Positions 54,673 through 63,661 of a stretch of DNA of 64,000 nucleotides are shown here, one piece after another (position 1 is the first letter of the stretch; each line of letters begins with the position of its first letter). The notes below the pieces were generated by a model. It searched no databases, was not told the origin of the DNA, and was given only the letters and a program-made list of their open reading frames with translations. The stretch comes from Chitinophaga sp. GbtcB8 (GTDB taxonomy: Bacteria; Bacteroidota; Bacteroidia; Chitinophagales; Chitinophagaceae): assembly GCF_019091455.1 (NCBI RefSeq), contig NZ_JAGXJN010000005.1:124001-188000 (forward strand), written 5' to 3'. Made by a program: the position numbers and the translations under genes.

Positions 54673-54778
54673 GATACAATAATTTGCTACGTTTATGTAC
54701 TTAAACAGAAGCGGCCAAATTACTGCAAAAGAAAAGTTGGTTAGGTTATCATTATGTTATGAATCATGTGAGCAGCAG

Positions 54779-56059
54779 CTAGAAATCTATAGGCTCCATC
54801 TTCGGCGTAAGCCAGTGGATCAGCAGCCAGGCCAGCAAAAAGGAAAGACTGCAAAAGATGAATATAATGTTGTACCCCGCGGTAATATTATCCAGCGCTT
54901 TGTAATGGTCCAGCACTGCGCCAATACCCATGGGAAACAACACCCCGCCTATAGCGCCCGCCATGCCTCCGATACCTATCACAGAGCTTACTGCCTTACC
55001 CGGCAGCATATCAGATACAATGGTGTAAATGTTAGCGCTCCATGCAGCATTACCGGCAATGGAAAGACTGATCAATCCTACCACTACCCAGATATCCTGC
55101 GTGTACCGCGAAGCAAAAATAGGCAACACTGTTAACGCAGATACCAGCAGCGCATACTTGCGCGCTTTATACACCGGCCAGCCTTTTTTTATAAGCATAG
55201 ATGAAAGATAACCTCCGCCCAAAGCGCCTACTGTGGCCGCTGTATAAATAATGATCAGGGGCGGCGTAGGTTTTTTCAGGTCCAGGTGAAAGGCGCTGGA
55301 AAAATAGGAAGGCAGCCAGTACATGAAAAAGTACCAGATAGGATCTGTAAAGAATTTACCAATGATGAATGCCCAGGTTTGTTTCAGCCCAAACAGCTTA
55401 AACCAGGAAACGCCCTGCCCCTGCGGCGTTAAAGGATCTGCATCACTTTCAATATACGCCAGCTCCTGCGAGGTTATTTTTTTATGCTTAGCCGGTACCT
55501 CATACATGAACAGCCAGGCTATTAACCACAAAATGCCTAAGCTACCGGTAATAATAAAAGCGGCCTGCCAGCCATAAATGCCCAGCAGCCAGGGAATTAC
55601 CACCGGCGCCAGTACAGCGCCAATATTGGCGCCCGAATCAAAAAAACCGGTAGCCAGCGCCCTTTCTTTTTTAGGGAACCATGCTACCACTGTTTTAATG
55701 GCGGAAGGGAAATTGCCGGATTCGCCCAAACCCAGGCTGGCCCTTACAATGCCAAAACCCAGCGTAGTCTTTACCACAGCATGCAGCATAGCGGCAATGC
55801 TCCATATGGCAATGGAGATACTGTATCCCAGCTTGCTGCCCAGCTTATCTATCACACGGCCAAACAGCAGCAGCCCAAAAGCATAGGCTGCGGTAAAGGC
55901 CATTACTATATGGCTGTAATCTGTTTCGGTCCAATTAAATTCCTTTTCAAGTATAGGTTTCAGGTAGCCTACCACCTGCCGGTCCAGGTAATTGATGGTG
56001 GTTGCAAAAAACAGCAGGCTGCAAATAGCCCAGCGGTAATGGCCTGTTTTGTTAGTCAT
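54779..56059 (-). CDS. MFS transporter, hexuronate/anion:cation symporter (ExuT) type
   Basis: Twelve helices in 426 aa. The start region TTINYLDRQVVGYLKPIL and the GLGESGNFPSAIK segment are signatures of the ExuT/anion:cation symporter branch, which carries sugar acids. It follows the other sugar carrier after 6 bases and so shares its transcript. The combination of a hexuronate-type carrier with amino-sugar enzymes suggests an acidic amino sugar as one substrate. Confidence 0.9.
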   Translation of the reverse strand: MTNKTGHYRWAICSLLFFATTINYLDRQVVGYLKPILEKEFNWTETDYSHIVMAFTAAYAFGLLLFGRVIDKLGSKLGYSISIAIWSIAAMLHAVVKTTLGFGIVRASLGLGESGNFPSAIKTVVAWFPKKERALATGFFDSGANIGAVLAPVVIPWLLGIYGWQAAFIITGSLGILWLIAWLFMYEVPAKHKKITSQELAYIESDADPLTPQGQGVSWFKLFGLKQTWAFIIGKFFTDPIWYFFMYWLPSYFSSAFHLDLKKPTPPLIIIYTAATVGALGGGYLSSMLIKKGWPVYKARKYALLVSALTVLPIFASRYTQDIWVVVGLISLSIAGNAAWSANIYTIVSDMLPGKAVSSVIGIGGMAGAIGGVLFPMGIGAVLDHYKALDNITAGYNIIFIFCSLSFLLAWLLIHWLTPKMEPIDF

Positions 56060-56065
56060 GTAAGG

Positions 56066-57331
56066 TTATTTAGCTTGTTTCTTTCCTGCATTGCTGTAAT
56101 AGATCAGGAACCCGTATGCCGGTATTAATATACAATAAGCGTATTGATTGTTAAAAATAGTTGCCAGCCAGCCATATAATAAAGGCATCAGCGCGCCGCC
56201 GGCAATGCCCATGATCAGCACTGCGGAGCCACGGGCCAGCGCTTTACCTTCCAGCCCTTTTAATGCCTGTGGCCAGATGGCGGGCCATAACATGGCGTTG
56301 GCAAGCCCCAGCAAGGCTACGCCTGCAATAGAGGCTTTTGCAGGTAATAGTATAACCAGCACCGTTAGCATGAGCCCCAGCCAGGTAGATGCATAAAAAG
56401 CTTTTTGCTGCGATACATAACGCGGAATGGCCCACACACCTGCAATATAACCTACCATCATGCAAAACAATGCATAGGAGGTAAAGTTCTTGGCTATATC
56501 CAGGCTAATGCCGTGGTACAGGCCATAATTGCCGATGGTATCACCGGCCAGCACCTCTGCACCTACGGCAAAAAAGATGGCGGTAAACCCCGGCAGAAAA
56601 CGCATACTACCGGTAACAGGCGCAGTGGCAGCGGTTTCCGGCGCTGCGGGTTTAATATCCGGCAGGTGTGCAAAGCGCAGTAAAATTGCTACCAGCACCA
56701 GTATGGCAGTGAGTATACAATACGGCAGTATTACATCATGCGCCAGCTCATCCAGCCGCAGCTTTTTTTGTATTTCGTTCATTTGCGCCAGCTCGCTGAT
56801 AAGGCCCCCTGAATTTTTGAGGATAATGCTGCCCATGATCAGCGGGGCCAGTATACCGGCCACCTTATTGCAAATACCCATAATGCTGATACGGCGGGCC
56901 GCGCTTTCCGCAGGGCCCAGTAAAGTAACGTAAGGGTTAACGGCTGTTTGCAATAGTGTAAGCCCGCCACCGGTTAAAAATAAACCGGTCAGGAACAGGC
57001 CATAGCTGCGGGTAAGCGCTGCCGGCACAAACAATAAGCAGCCGGCTGCCATAATGTATAAGCCGGCGCTCATGCCCCGGATCATACCGGTTTGCTGCAA
57101 CAAACGGCTGGCCGGTATGGCCATGGCCGTATAGGAAATATAAAAAGCAAAAGTAACCAGGTAAGCCTGCCACTCCTGCAGCTCACAGGCTATTTTCAGG
57201 TAAGGGATTAAAGTGCCGTTGATCCAGCTGATGAACCCGAAAATAAAAAAGAAGATCCCGATCAGCAGCAGGTTCTTCCTATAGCCGCTACCGGTAGTGG
57301 TGCTGTCTTGTATGCTTACTGCTACTGCCAT
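56066..57331 (-). CDS. Sugar MFS transporter, FucP/NagP type
   Basis: 421 aa, twelve helices, of the FucP/GluP branch: FFIFGFISWINGTLIPYL, LLQTAVNPYVTLLGP (a family signature) and GICNKVAGILAPLIMG. In Bacteroidota and Shewanella-like bacteria this branch includes NagP, which carries N-acetylglucosamine. It lies 9 bases after murQ, in keeping with an amino-sugar substrate. Confidence 0.9.
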   Translation of the reverse strand: MAVAVSIQDSTTTGSGYRKNLLLIGIFFFIFGFISWINGTLIPYLKIACELQEWQAYLVTFAFYISYTAMAIPASRLLQQTGMIRGMSAGLYIMAAGCLLFVPAALTRSYGLFLTGLFLTGGGLTLLQTAVNPYVTLLGPAESAARRISIMGICNKVAGILAPLIMGSIILKNSGGLISELAQMNEIQKKLRLDELAHDVILPYCILTAILVLVAILLRFAHLPDIKPAAPETAATAPVTGSMRFLPGFTAIFFAVGAEVLAGDTIGNYGLYHGISLDIAKNFTSYALFCMMVGYIAGVWAIPRYVSQQKAFYASTWLGLMLTVLVILLPAKASIAGVALLGLANAMLWPAIWPQALKGLEGKALARGSAVLIMGIAGGALMPLLYGWLATIFNNQYAYCILIPAYGFLIYYSNAGKKQAK

Positions 57332-57340
57332 TCCGTTTAT

Positions 57341-58153
57341 TTACAGGTTGGTTAATGCCGCCTGCACGCTGCCATATTGCAGCAGCAATGCTTTTGCCTT
57401 TTCATAATCAGCGATGCCGCCGGTTTCCATTAACATACGCGTGCCACGGTCCGTTAATTTCTCATTGGTGATCTGCATGTACATCATGCGGTTATCAAAC
57501 ACACGGCCTATGCGTATCATAAGGGCGGTAGAGATCATGTTCAGCAGCATTTTCTGTGCAGTGCCGCTTTTCATGCGGGTGCTGCCGGTAATAAATTCCG
57601 GGCCTGTTATTACTTCAATGGGATAATCCGCATAGCTGGCCACCGGCGATCCGGGGTTACATACAATACAGCCTGTAGCGATGTTATTTTTACGGCATTC
57701 CTTCAAAGCACCAACTACATAAGGTGTGGTGCCGCTGGCTGCAATGCCTATTACAAAATCATTGGGTTGTATGTTATGCTCTTGCAGGTCCTGCCAGCCG
57801 GTTTCATAACTGTCTTCTGCATCTTCAATCCCAAAACGCAGCGCTGCGTCCCCGCCGGCCATCAGCCCGTTAATAATACCTGCATCCACGCCATAGGTAG
57901 GCGGGCACTCACTGGCATCCAGCACGCCTAAACGGCCACTGGTACCGGCGCCCATATAAAAAACACGTCCGCCTGCTACCAGTAGTAAGGAGGCGGCTTC
58001 TATCAGCGCCGTAACAGCAGGTAATACTTTTTTTACTGCCAGCGCTACTTTCTGGTCCTCTTCATTAATGGAGCGCACAATTTCCTCTGTAGACATCTGC
58101 TCTATATGCCGGTAAGGCGAGGGCGATTCGGTGATCCGGTTCTCCTTTTTCAT
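57341..58153 (-). CDS. murQ: N-acetylmuramic acid 6-phosphate etherase
   Basis: Removes the D-lactyl ether from MurNAc-6-P to give GlcNAc-6-P. The SIS-fold motifs are clear: TESPSPYRHIEQMSTEEIV, GRVFYMGAGTSGRLGVLDASE, GIAASGTTPYV and GPEFITGSTRMKSGTAQKM. Length 270 aa is normal for the shorter MurQ forms. The start codon overlaps the previous gene's stop as ATGA (58150-58153), so translation is coupled to the TIM-barrel gene. Its presence shows the pathway handles MurNAc-6-P or a lactyl-ether amino sugar; no MurNAc kinase is visible in the window. Confidence 0.95.
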   Translation of the reverse strand: MKKENRITESPSPYRHIEQMSTEEIVRSINEEDQKVALAVKKVLPAVTALIEAASLLLVAGGRVFYMGAGTSGRLGVLDASECPPTYGVDAGIINGLMAGGDAALRFGIEDAEDSYETGWQDLQEHNIQPNDFVIGIAASGTTPYVVGALKECRKNNIATGCIVCNPGSPVASYADYPIEVITGPEFITGSTRMKSGTAQKMLLNMISTALMIRIGRVFDNRMMYMQITNEKLTDRGTRMLMETGGIADYEKAKALLLQYGSVQAALTNL

Positions 58154-58977
58154 GCAAACGGGTTATGATTATACCTGCTGTTCAGCAGGGCTTTCATGTA
58201 AAGGTTTATTTCCCACTGGCTGGCCACCGGCTGCTGTGTGTAAGGCAGCACCGGCATATAAGGGGGTGGCCCAAATTCAGCCGTTACCGTTAGCTGCTGC
58301 AGGCCGGCCTGTTTGTTTATGCGCACTACCTCATCCCAGCAATCCAGGTGCACCTGTAATGCGGCTTCCCATTCCGGTGCACGCGGGTCGCTAACCTGCG
58401 CCCCCTGGGTATGTCCTACCCTGGCATGAATATGACGCGTACGGCTAACAGCCAGCGCTACGGCCGGCTGCTGCTCCTGCAAAAAACTTTCTGCTACCGC
58501 TATCCAGTGGGAAAGGTCCAGCGTTAGCTGCAGGCCGGGAAATTGCTGCAGGTATGCAGCAGTAACATGCGCAGCAAAACTGAATTTGCTGCGGTGCGTT
58601 TCATGGTATACCGGTATACCTGTTGCTGCAGCCACCTGCGCCGCTGCATCTATTAATTGCCCGTTCTGCTCCATGGTGAAAAAGTCCCGCCCGGTTTGTG
58701 AGTTTATGCATACAGGTGATACAGCAGCCATACGCTGCAGTCTTTCCACATAAGCCGGCAGGTGCACGTCGAAATCCGGCGTTACGGTTTCCCAGTGCTG
58801 TGCTACCAGCAGCAGGCCGTGTTTTGCAAGTGTTTCCAGCAGCTGCTCCCGCTCCTTTTCATCAGCCGGTACATCTGTCTCCACGCCGTCGTACCCGGCT
58901 GCTTTTACCTGTTGGGCAAATACATTCCAGGGTACATGTGCATGCCCCCAGCGGGGGCAAAAGAATAATATTTTCAT
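58150..58977 (-). CDS. Xylose isomerase-like TIM-barrel sugar epimerase/isomerase, 275 aa
   Basis: AP endonuclease-2/sugar phosphate isomerase-epimerase fold. Likely metal ligands are in YHETHRSK, LTLDLSHW, RHIHARVGHT and TAEFGPPPYMP. The substrate is unknown. The gene couples by ATGA overlap to murQ and follows the PhyH gene by 30 bases, which ties it to the amino-sugar pathway rather than to xylose. Confidence 0.85.
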   Translation of the reverse strand: MKILFFCPRWGHAHVPWNVFAQQVKAAGYDGVETDVPADEKEREQLLETLAKHGLLLVAQHWETVTPDFDVHLPAYVERLQRMAAVSPVCINSQTGRDFFTMEQNGQLIDAAAQVAAATGIPVYHETHRSKFSFAAHVTAAYLQQFPGLQLTLDLSHWIAVAESFLQEQQPAVALAVSRTRHIHARVGHTQGAQVSDPRAPEWEAALQVHLDCWDEVVRINKQAGLQQLTVTAEFGPPPYMPVLPYTQQPVASQWEINLYMKALLNSRYNHNPFA

Positions 58978-59007
58978 CTAAAGCTTTTAGTCGGGTTGCT
59001 GATCCGT

Positions 59008-59904
59008 TTACAGCTGTGCCGCCGGGTCAAATAACAGCGGGTAAAACTGTCCTTTCATTTTTTCTCCTTTGGGTATGCCCGGCGTTTTAGGCAGCAGCTC
59101 CTTATCTGAATCGGACAAAGTACCGTCTGCAAATACATTCAGCACAAATGCCCGCCGGGAATGCTCCGATTTATTCGCATATGATCCATGCACCATTAAA
59201 GGATGATGGAACGCAGCGTAACCTTTCTTCAGCTCAATAGGAACGGGTTTAAAAGCAGCTTTCTGTTCCGGCGTCAGGTAATCCAGCACGCCTTCCATAT
59301 CGCCCGCCAGCTCCGGTTTGTCCAGCAAACCCCAGTGCTGGCTGTAAGGCACGTAATAAAGGCAGCCGTTTTCCGTAGTGGCATCATCCAGCCCTACCCA
59401 GCAGGTTAAATGCTGCAAAGGAGTGGTACGTGTCCAGTAGGAATAAACCTGGTGCCAGGCCACTACCCCGCCATGCCGTGCGGGTTTGCAAAACAGCAGG
59501 TCGTGCCAGAAACGTACGGCCTTATTACCCAGCAGCTGGCTGGCTGCCATTACAAAAGCAGGGTTCCACAAAATATCGTGAAACCCTTTTGTAATACGCC
59601 AGGCGCCCAATGCATGGAATAATACCGTGTTAGCATCGGATGATTCATTAGAGGCAAACTCGTAAAACAGTTCATTACCGGGATGCGCAGGATCTGTGAT
59701 GCCTGTCAGCTCTCCGTTCAGCTGATCCACCTGCCATTCTTCCAGCAATTTTATGTTACTCACATAACCGTACTCGTTAAAATGCGCTACCTGCTCATCT
59801 GAAAGCCGGTACTGCTCCCATTCAGCGGCGGTTTGCGGCCATTTGAACAAGTTGCTGGTCAGCTGGTGATACACTGACAGGTCTTCAATTAAAGGCTGTT
59901 CCAT
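59008..59904 (-). CDS. Phytanoyl-CoA dioxygenase (PhyH) family protein lacking a metal ligand
   Basis: 298 aa with the PhyH double-stranded beta-helix. The Fe(II)-binding HxD reads H151-Q-V153 (AWHQVYSYWTRT), where relatives have HQD; the codon is GTT. The distal His (FHHPLMVHGS, His239) and the 2-oxoglutarate-binding Arg (HSRRAFVLN) are kept. It may have lost or changed its activity. It lies in the middle of the amino-sugar operon, with 30- and 55-base gaps to its neighbours. Confidence 0.85.
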   Translation of the reverse strand: MEQPLIEDLSVYHQLTSNLFKWPQTAAEWEQYRLSDEQVAHFNEYGYVSNIKLLEEWQVDQLNGELTGITDPAHPGNELFYEFASNESSDANTVLFHALGAWRITKGFHDILWNPAFVMAASQLLGNKAVRFWHDLLFCKPARHGGVVAWHQVYSYWTRTTPLQHLTCWVGLDDATTENGCLYYVPYSQHWGLLDKPELAGDMEGVLDYLTPEQKAAFKPVPIELKKGYAAFHHPLMVHGSYANKSEHSRRAFVLNVFADGTLSDSDKELLPKTPGIPKGEKMKGQFYPLLFDPAAQL

Positions 59905-59959
59905 GTATATGTTTTTTAAGGTTTCCTGCTATTAAATTTCATGCTTCTTCAGCTAATAA

Positions 59960-60736
59960 TCAGCGGGCTGTGCCTGCAGCTACGATCTTTTCTGCGCTGG
60001 GTTTGTCCAGGAACAACACTGCGTTGGCATGTGTGCGCAGGATGGTGGATGGATATTCTTCTGAAATATCATCGTTCAGCGTATGAAATACTGCTTCTGC
60101 TTTAGAGGTACCGGGCACCATACAAAAAATGTAACGCGCTTTCAGCAGGGCCGGTATAGTTAACGTAAACGCATCTACGGGTACCTGTGCTGTATTTTCA
60201 AAACAGCCTTCATTTACCTGCTGCTGCTTACATGCTTCATCCAGGTCCACGATCTTTACCAGCTGCGGATCGTTAAAATCCGCTACATGCGGGTCATTAA
60301 AGGCCAGGTGGCTGTTTTCGCCAATACCCATACAGGTAATATCCACCGGGTATTGCTGCAGCAATTTTGCATAACGCTCACATTCTGCGGCACGGTCTGC
60401 AGCCTGCCCGTTAAGATAGTACACCTGTTTGAAAGGCACCTTACCAAAGATCCTTTCCTTCAGGAAAATGCCGAACAAGCGGCTGTCATTTTCCGGCAGG
60501 CTGGTGTATTCATCCATATGAAAAGCCTGCACCTGCTGCCAGTTAATGTTCTGCTGCACCAGCGCTTCCAGGAATTCGTTCTGGGATGCTGCTGCGGCAA
60601 AAATAATGTTCACTGTTCCCTGCGTCTGTAACAGTTCCCGGATGCAGGCAGCTGCCATTTCCGCAGCTGCCTGCCCCATGGCTTTCCTGCTCTCGTAGAT
60701 CTGTACTTTTAACTGTTCCGCTAATAACTCTGTCAT
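59960..60736 (-). CDS. nagB: NagB-like amino-sugar 6-phosphate deaminase/isomerase
   Basis: 258 aa of the GlcN-6-P deaminase family, which turns glucosamine-6-P into fructose-6-P and ammonia. The catalytic segment FHMDEYTSLPEN (Asp75) is kept. The GxGxDGHIAFNEP motif reads GIGENSHLAFNDP: His143 is present, but the usual Asp141 and Gly142 are Asn and Ser, and Glu148 is Asp. Substrate preference may therefore differ from NagB proper. It starts 39 bases after the TonB receptor ends and is followed by PhyH after 55 bases. Confidence 0.85.
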   Translation of the reverse strand: MTELLAEQLKVQIYESRKAMGQAAAEMAAACIRELLQTQGTVNIIFAAAASQNEFLEALVQQNINWQQVQAFHMDEYTSLPENDSRLFGIFLKERIFGKVPFKQVYYLNGQAADRAAECERYAKLLQQYPVDITCMGIGENSHLAFNDPHVADFNDPQLVKIVDLDEACKQQQVNEGCFENTAQVPVDAFTLTIPALLKARYIFCMVPGTSKAEAVFHTLNDDISEEYPSTILRTHANAVLFLDKPSAEKIVAAGTAR

Positions 60737-60775
60737 GGTTTTACGTTATATTTTGTGTCTTAAATGGGATTACAA

Positions 60776-63622
60776 TTACATCCTGAATTTTACACCTGCC
60801 CGTCCCCAGTAGGAATAAAATTGTTTTTCGTAGATGCGGTTCTTTTGCCCGAAATAGGCCCGCTGCGGCGCATTGGTAAGGTTCTGCGCTTCTACGTATA
60901 TGGTAAACCGTTTGCTGATCTGGTAAGATGCGTTGGCATCTATCTGTGTGCGTGCATCGCGGATCACGTCTGTTTCTGCATCTTCACCCAGGCTTACAAT
61001 GTAGGATCCATTGTAGTTCAGGTTACCCTGAATGGTAAAACCTTTCAGTGAGTATGCCAGGGATGCGTTGGCCGTGTGTGTAGCCTGGCCCGGCAGGCGC
61101 AGGTCCTTACGGAACTGGGCATCTGCATTGGAATGGCTGTAAGTATAGTTGGCAAATACGGTGAAGCCTTTCAGGAAACCGGGCAAAAAGGTGAGGTTAG
61201 CCTGTGCATTCAGCTCTAACCCGTATACATTAGCTGTGTTACCGTTCAGGATCTGGTAATAACGCCAGTTGGTATATTTATCGGCGCCGTCAAATTCATT
61301 ACCGTTAAGCGTGGTTACGCTGTTATACTGGAACTTGTCGATCTTCTTATAAAAAAGACCGGCAGAGAGAATGCCCAGGTTAGATAAATATTTTTCCGCC
61401 ATCAGGTCCAGGTTGGTGGAGAATGCAGGCTTCAGCTCCGGGTTGCCATCCGTGAGTGTTTCGCTCAGGATGCTGACAATACGGCCCGGCACCAGGTCCA
61501 CAAAGTTGGGACGGGAATAACCAAATGTTAAACCGCCGCGGATCAGGGATGATTTTGTAAGATCATATTTGGCCTGGATGTTGGGCAGGAAACGGGTATA
61601 GCTGTTCTTTTTCTGCGTAAGCGTGGTGGATTCCCACAGCTCATCTGCATCCTGTGTGATGATGTTGCCTTTATAATCCACAGAGGTTCTTTCCACGCGC
61701 AAACCGGCCAGCAGCATTACCCTGTTGAACTGGATACGGTTCATCAGGTAACCGGCGGTAACGGTTTCCACGGCATCATAGTAATAAGCGTCCTGGCTAA
61801 TGCGGGTACCGGAAGCATCCTGAGTGAAAATGCCATTGTCCAGGTTCTCATTTTCGTTGAAGTAGCTGATCGTTTTGTCACGGTCTACTCCCAAACCAAA
61901 GTTCATATTACCATCCAGCAGGTGATCATCTACCTGGGTAAGACCGGAAAAGTTGCTGAGATTACCTGCAGCCTTGTCGCCGGTATAAGAGCTTACAATG
62001 GTATTGGGCAGCTTGTAACGCTGGTTATGCATGCGTTTTACCTTGGCGCCTGCTTTGAAGATGGCTGCATTGTTACCGATCTTATAAGGGATCTGCGCAT
62101 TCAGCTTGGCCACCAGGTTCTTACCTTCTGTATTCCAGTAATCCCGTTCAATGGTATTATAGGTAAAAAGGGATGGATCATTGCGCCAGTCGGTGCCGGC
62201 AGCCAGCAGGTAATCGCTTGAAATATCGGCGGTGTGCAGGGGAATATTACCGGTAATAAAGTTGAAGGTATTGGCGCGGTTCTCAAATTTTGAATTGCTG
62301 TAAAACACGCCTGCATCCAGCTTTACGCGGCCTATCTGTGTTTCGCCCTGCAGGTTGTAGTTAATATTCATGTTATCTTCCGTAGCAGTTTTCACTTCGT
62401 TGTAAGAACGGCCTTTGGTAGTTACAAATTCCCCCGTCTCATCATTAAAGGTGGTGCTGCTGGTTTGCATGCGGGTACGCTTGCGGTAACGGGTAATATC
62501 ATTATCACGATCGCTGTACATAATGTTAGCCACAATGCTGGTCACCGGGCTAAAGTTATAATCAATGGTAGCGGATGCGCCGGTACGGTTACGCTGATTC
62601 TCTACAAAAAGGTAGCGCACATCCGTGGGAAAGTAAATTTCACCTTTGCTGCCGCCAAAATCCTTTTGCTGCCATACCTGCGCGTTCACCTCATCATAAC
62701 CATTGGTGGTGCGGTAATAGCTGCCTGTTAACATGATGCCTAAACGGCCGTTAGGATTGGATTCATCCTGGAAAAAACGTTTACCTACAGCCAGGTTGCC
62801 AATACCGTTCGACTTCTTGCGTAAGCCGTTATAACCCAAACCGGCATCTACTGACAGCTTGGTTTTGAGCGAAGTGGCGGTAGGAGATTTCATGTTAATA
62901 GCACCGGCAATGGCATCGCCGTCCAGATCGGGCGTGAGGGATTTTATTACTTCCATGGAAGATAATACGTTGGTAGGTATAAGGTCGAGGGTGGCGTTAC
63001 GTTCGCCATTTTCGCCGGTGCCCATGATCTGTTCGCCATTTACATTAATGTTGGTAAAGTTGCCGGGAGTGCCTCTGAGCTGCACGGTAGAACCTTCCCC
63101 GCTGCTGTTACGGCCAATGGTAACACCTGGCAGGCGCTGCATGGATTCTGCTACGTTCAGGTCCGGGAAGCGGCCCATTACATCTGCAGATACCACCTGT
63201 TTGATGTTATCAGCATTCCTTTGCTGGTTCAGCGCTTTTTGCTGTCCTTCCATTACGCTGGACACTGTTACGGTAGAAAGGTTGGTGGCTTTGGACGACA
63301 TTTTGAAATCTTTCACCACGGTTTTACCGCCAGTTACCTCTACGGGTACTTCCAGCGCCGTATAGCCCATGTAGTTAATAACCAGGGTATGGCTGCCTGC
63401 CTTGATGCCCTGCAGCTCAAAATTGCCGGCCGTGTTGGTAGATACGCCCTGGGTAGTGCCTTTTACCTGTACAGAAGCGCCAGGCAGGGCATTCCCATCG
63501 GTGTCGGTGATCTGGCCTTTAATATTGCCAATGGTTTGTTGCGCGGAAGCGTGGAATACGCAGCACATCAGCAGCGCCAGTAAAAATACCGGCAATAGCG
63601 GCTTGTGGATACCTTTTTTCAT
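60776..63622 (-). CDS. TonB-dependent outer-membrane receptor (not SusC type), 948 aa
   Basis: From ATG 63622 a signal peptide ends FHASAQ. A carboxypeptidase-regulatory-like domain follows (ITDTDGNALPGASVQVKGTT), then a plug (VVSADVMGRFPDLNVAESMQRLPGVTIGR), which is the TonB receptor branch used for small sugars in Xanthomonas and Caulobacter. The barrel ends in FRM. No SusD gene follows; nagB does. It is probably the uptake porin for the amino sugar of this operon. Confidence 0.92.
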   Translation of the reverse strand: MKKGIHKPLLPVFLLALLMCCVFHASAQQTIGNIKGQITDTDGNALPGASVQVKGTTQGVSTNTAGNFELQGIKAGSHTLVINYMGYTALEVPVEVTGGKTVVKDFKMSSKATNLSTVTVSSVMEGQQKALNQQRNADNIKQVVSADVMGRFPDLNVAESMQRLPGVTIGRNSSGEGSTVQLRGTPGNFTNINVNGEQIMGTGENGERNATLDLIPTNVLSSMEVIKSLTPDLDGDAIAGAINMKSPTATSLKTKLSVDAGLGYNGLRKKSNGIGNLAVGKRFFQDESNPNGRLGIMLTGSYYRTTNGYDEVNAQVWQQKDFGGSKGEIYFPTDVRYLFVENQRNRTGASATIDYNFSPVTSIVANIMYSDRDNDITRYRKRTRMQTSSTTFNDETGEFVTTKGRSYNEVKTATEDNMNINYNLQGETQIGRVKLDAGVFYSNSKFENRANTFNFITGNIPLHTADISSDYLLAAGTDWRNDPSLFTYNTIERDYWNTEGKNLVAKLNAQIPYKIGNNAAIFKAGAKVKRMHNQRYKLPNTIVSSYTGDKAAGNLSNFSGLTQVDDHLLDGNMNFGLGVDRDKTISYFNENENLDNGIFTQDASGTRISQDAYYYDAVETVTAGYLMNRIQFNRVMLLAGLRVERTSVDYKGNIITQDADELWESTTLTQKKNSYTRFLPNIQAKYDLTKSSLIRGGLTFGYSRPNFVDLVPGRIVSILSETLTDGNPELKPAFSTNLDLMAEKYLSNLGILSAGLFYKKIDKFQYNSVTTLNGNEFDGADKYTNWRYYQILNGNTANVYGLELNAQANLTFLPGFLKGFTVFANYTYSHSNADAQFRKDLRLPGQATHTANASLAYSLKGFTIQGNLNYNGSYIVSLGEDAETDVIRDARTQIDANASYQISKRFTIYVEAQNLTNAPQRAYFGQKNRIYEKQFYSYWGRAGVKFRM

Positions 63623-63661
63623 TTGCTGATAGTTTTGGATTGATAAAATGAATGACATTAC

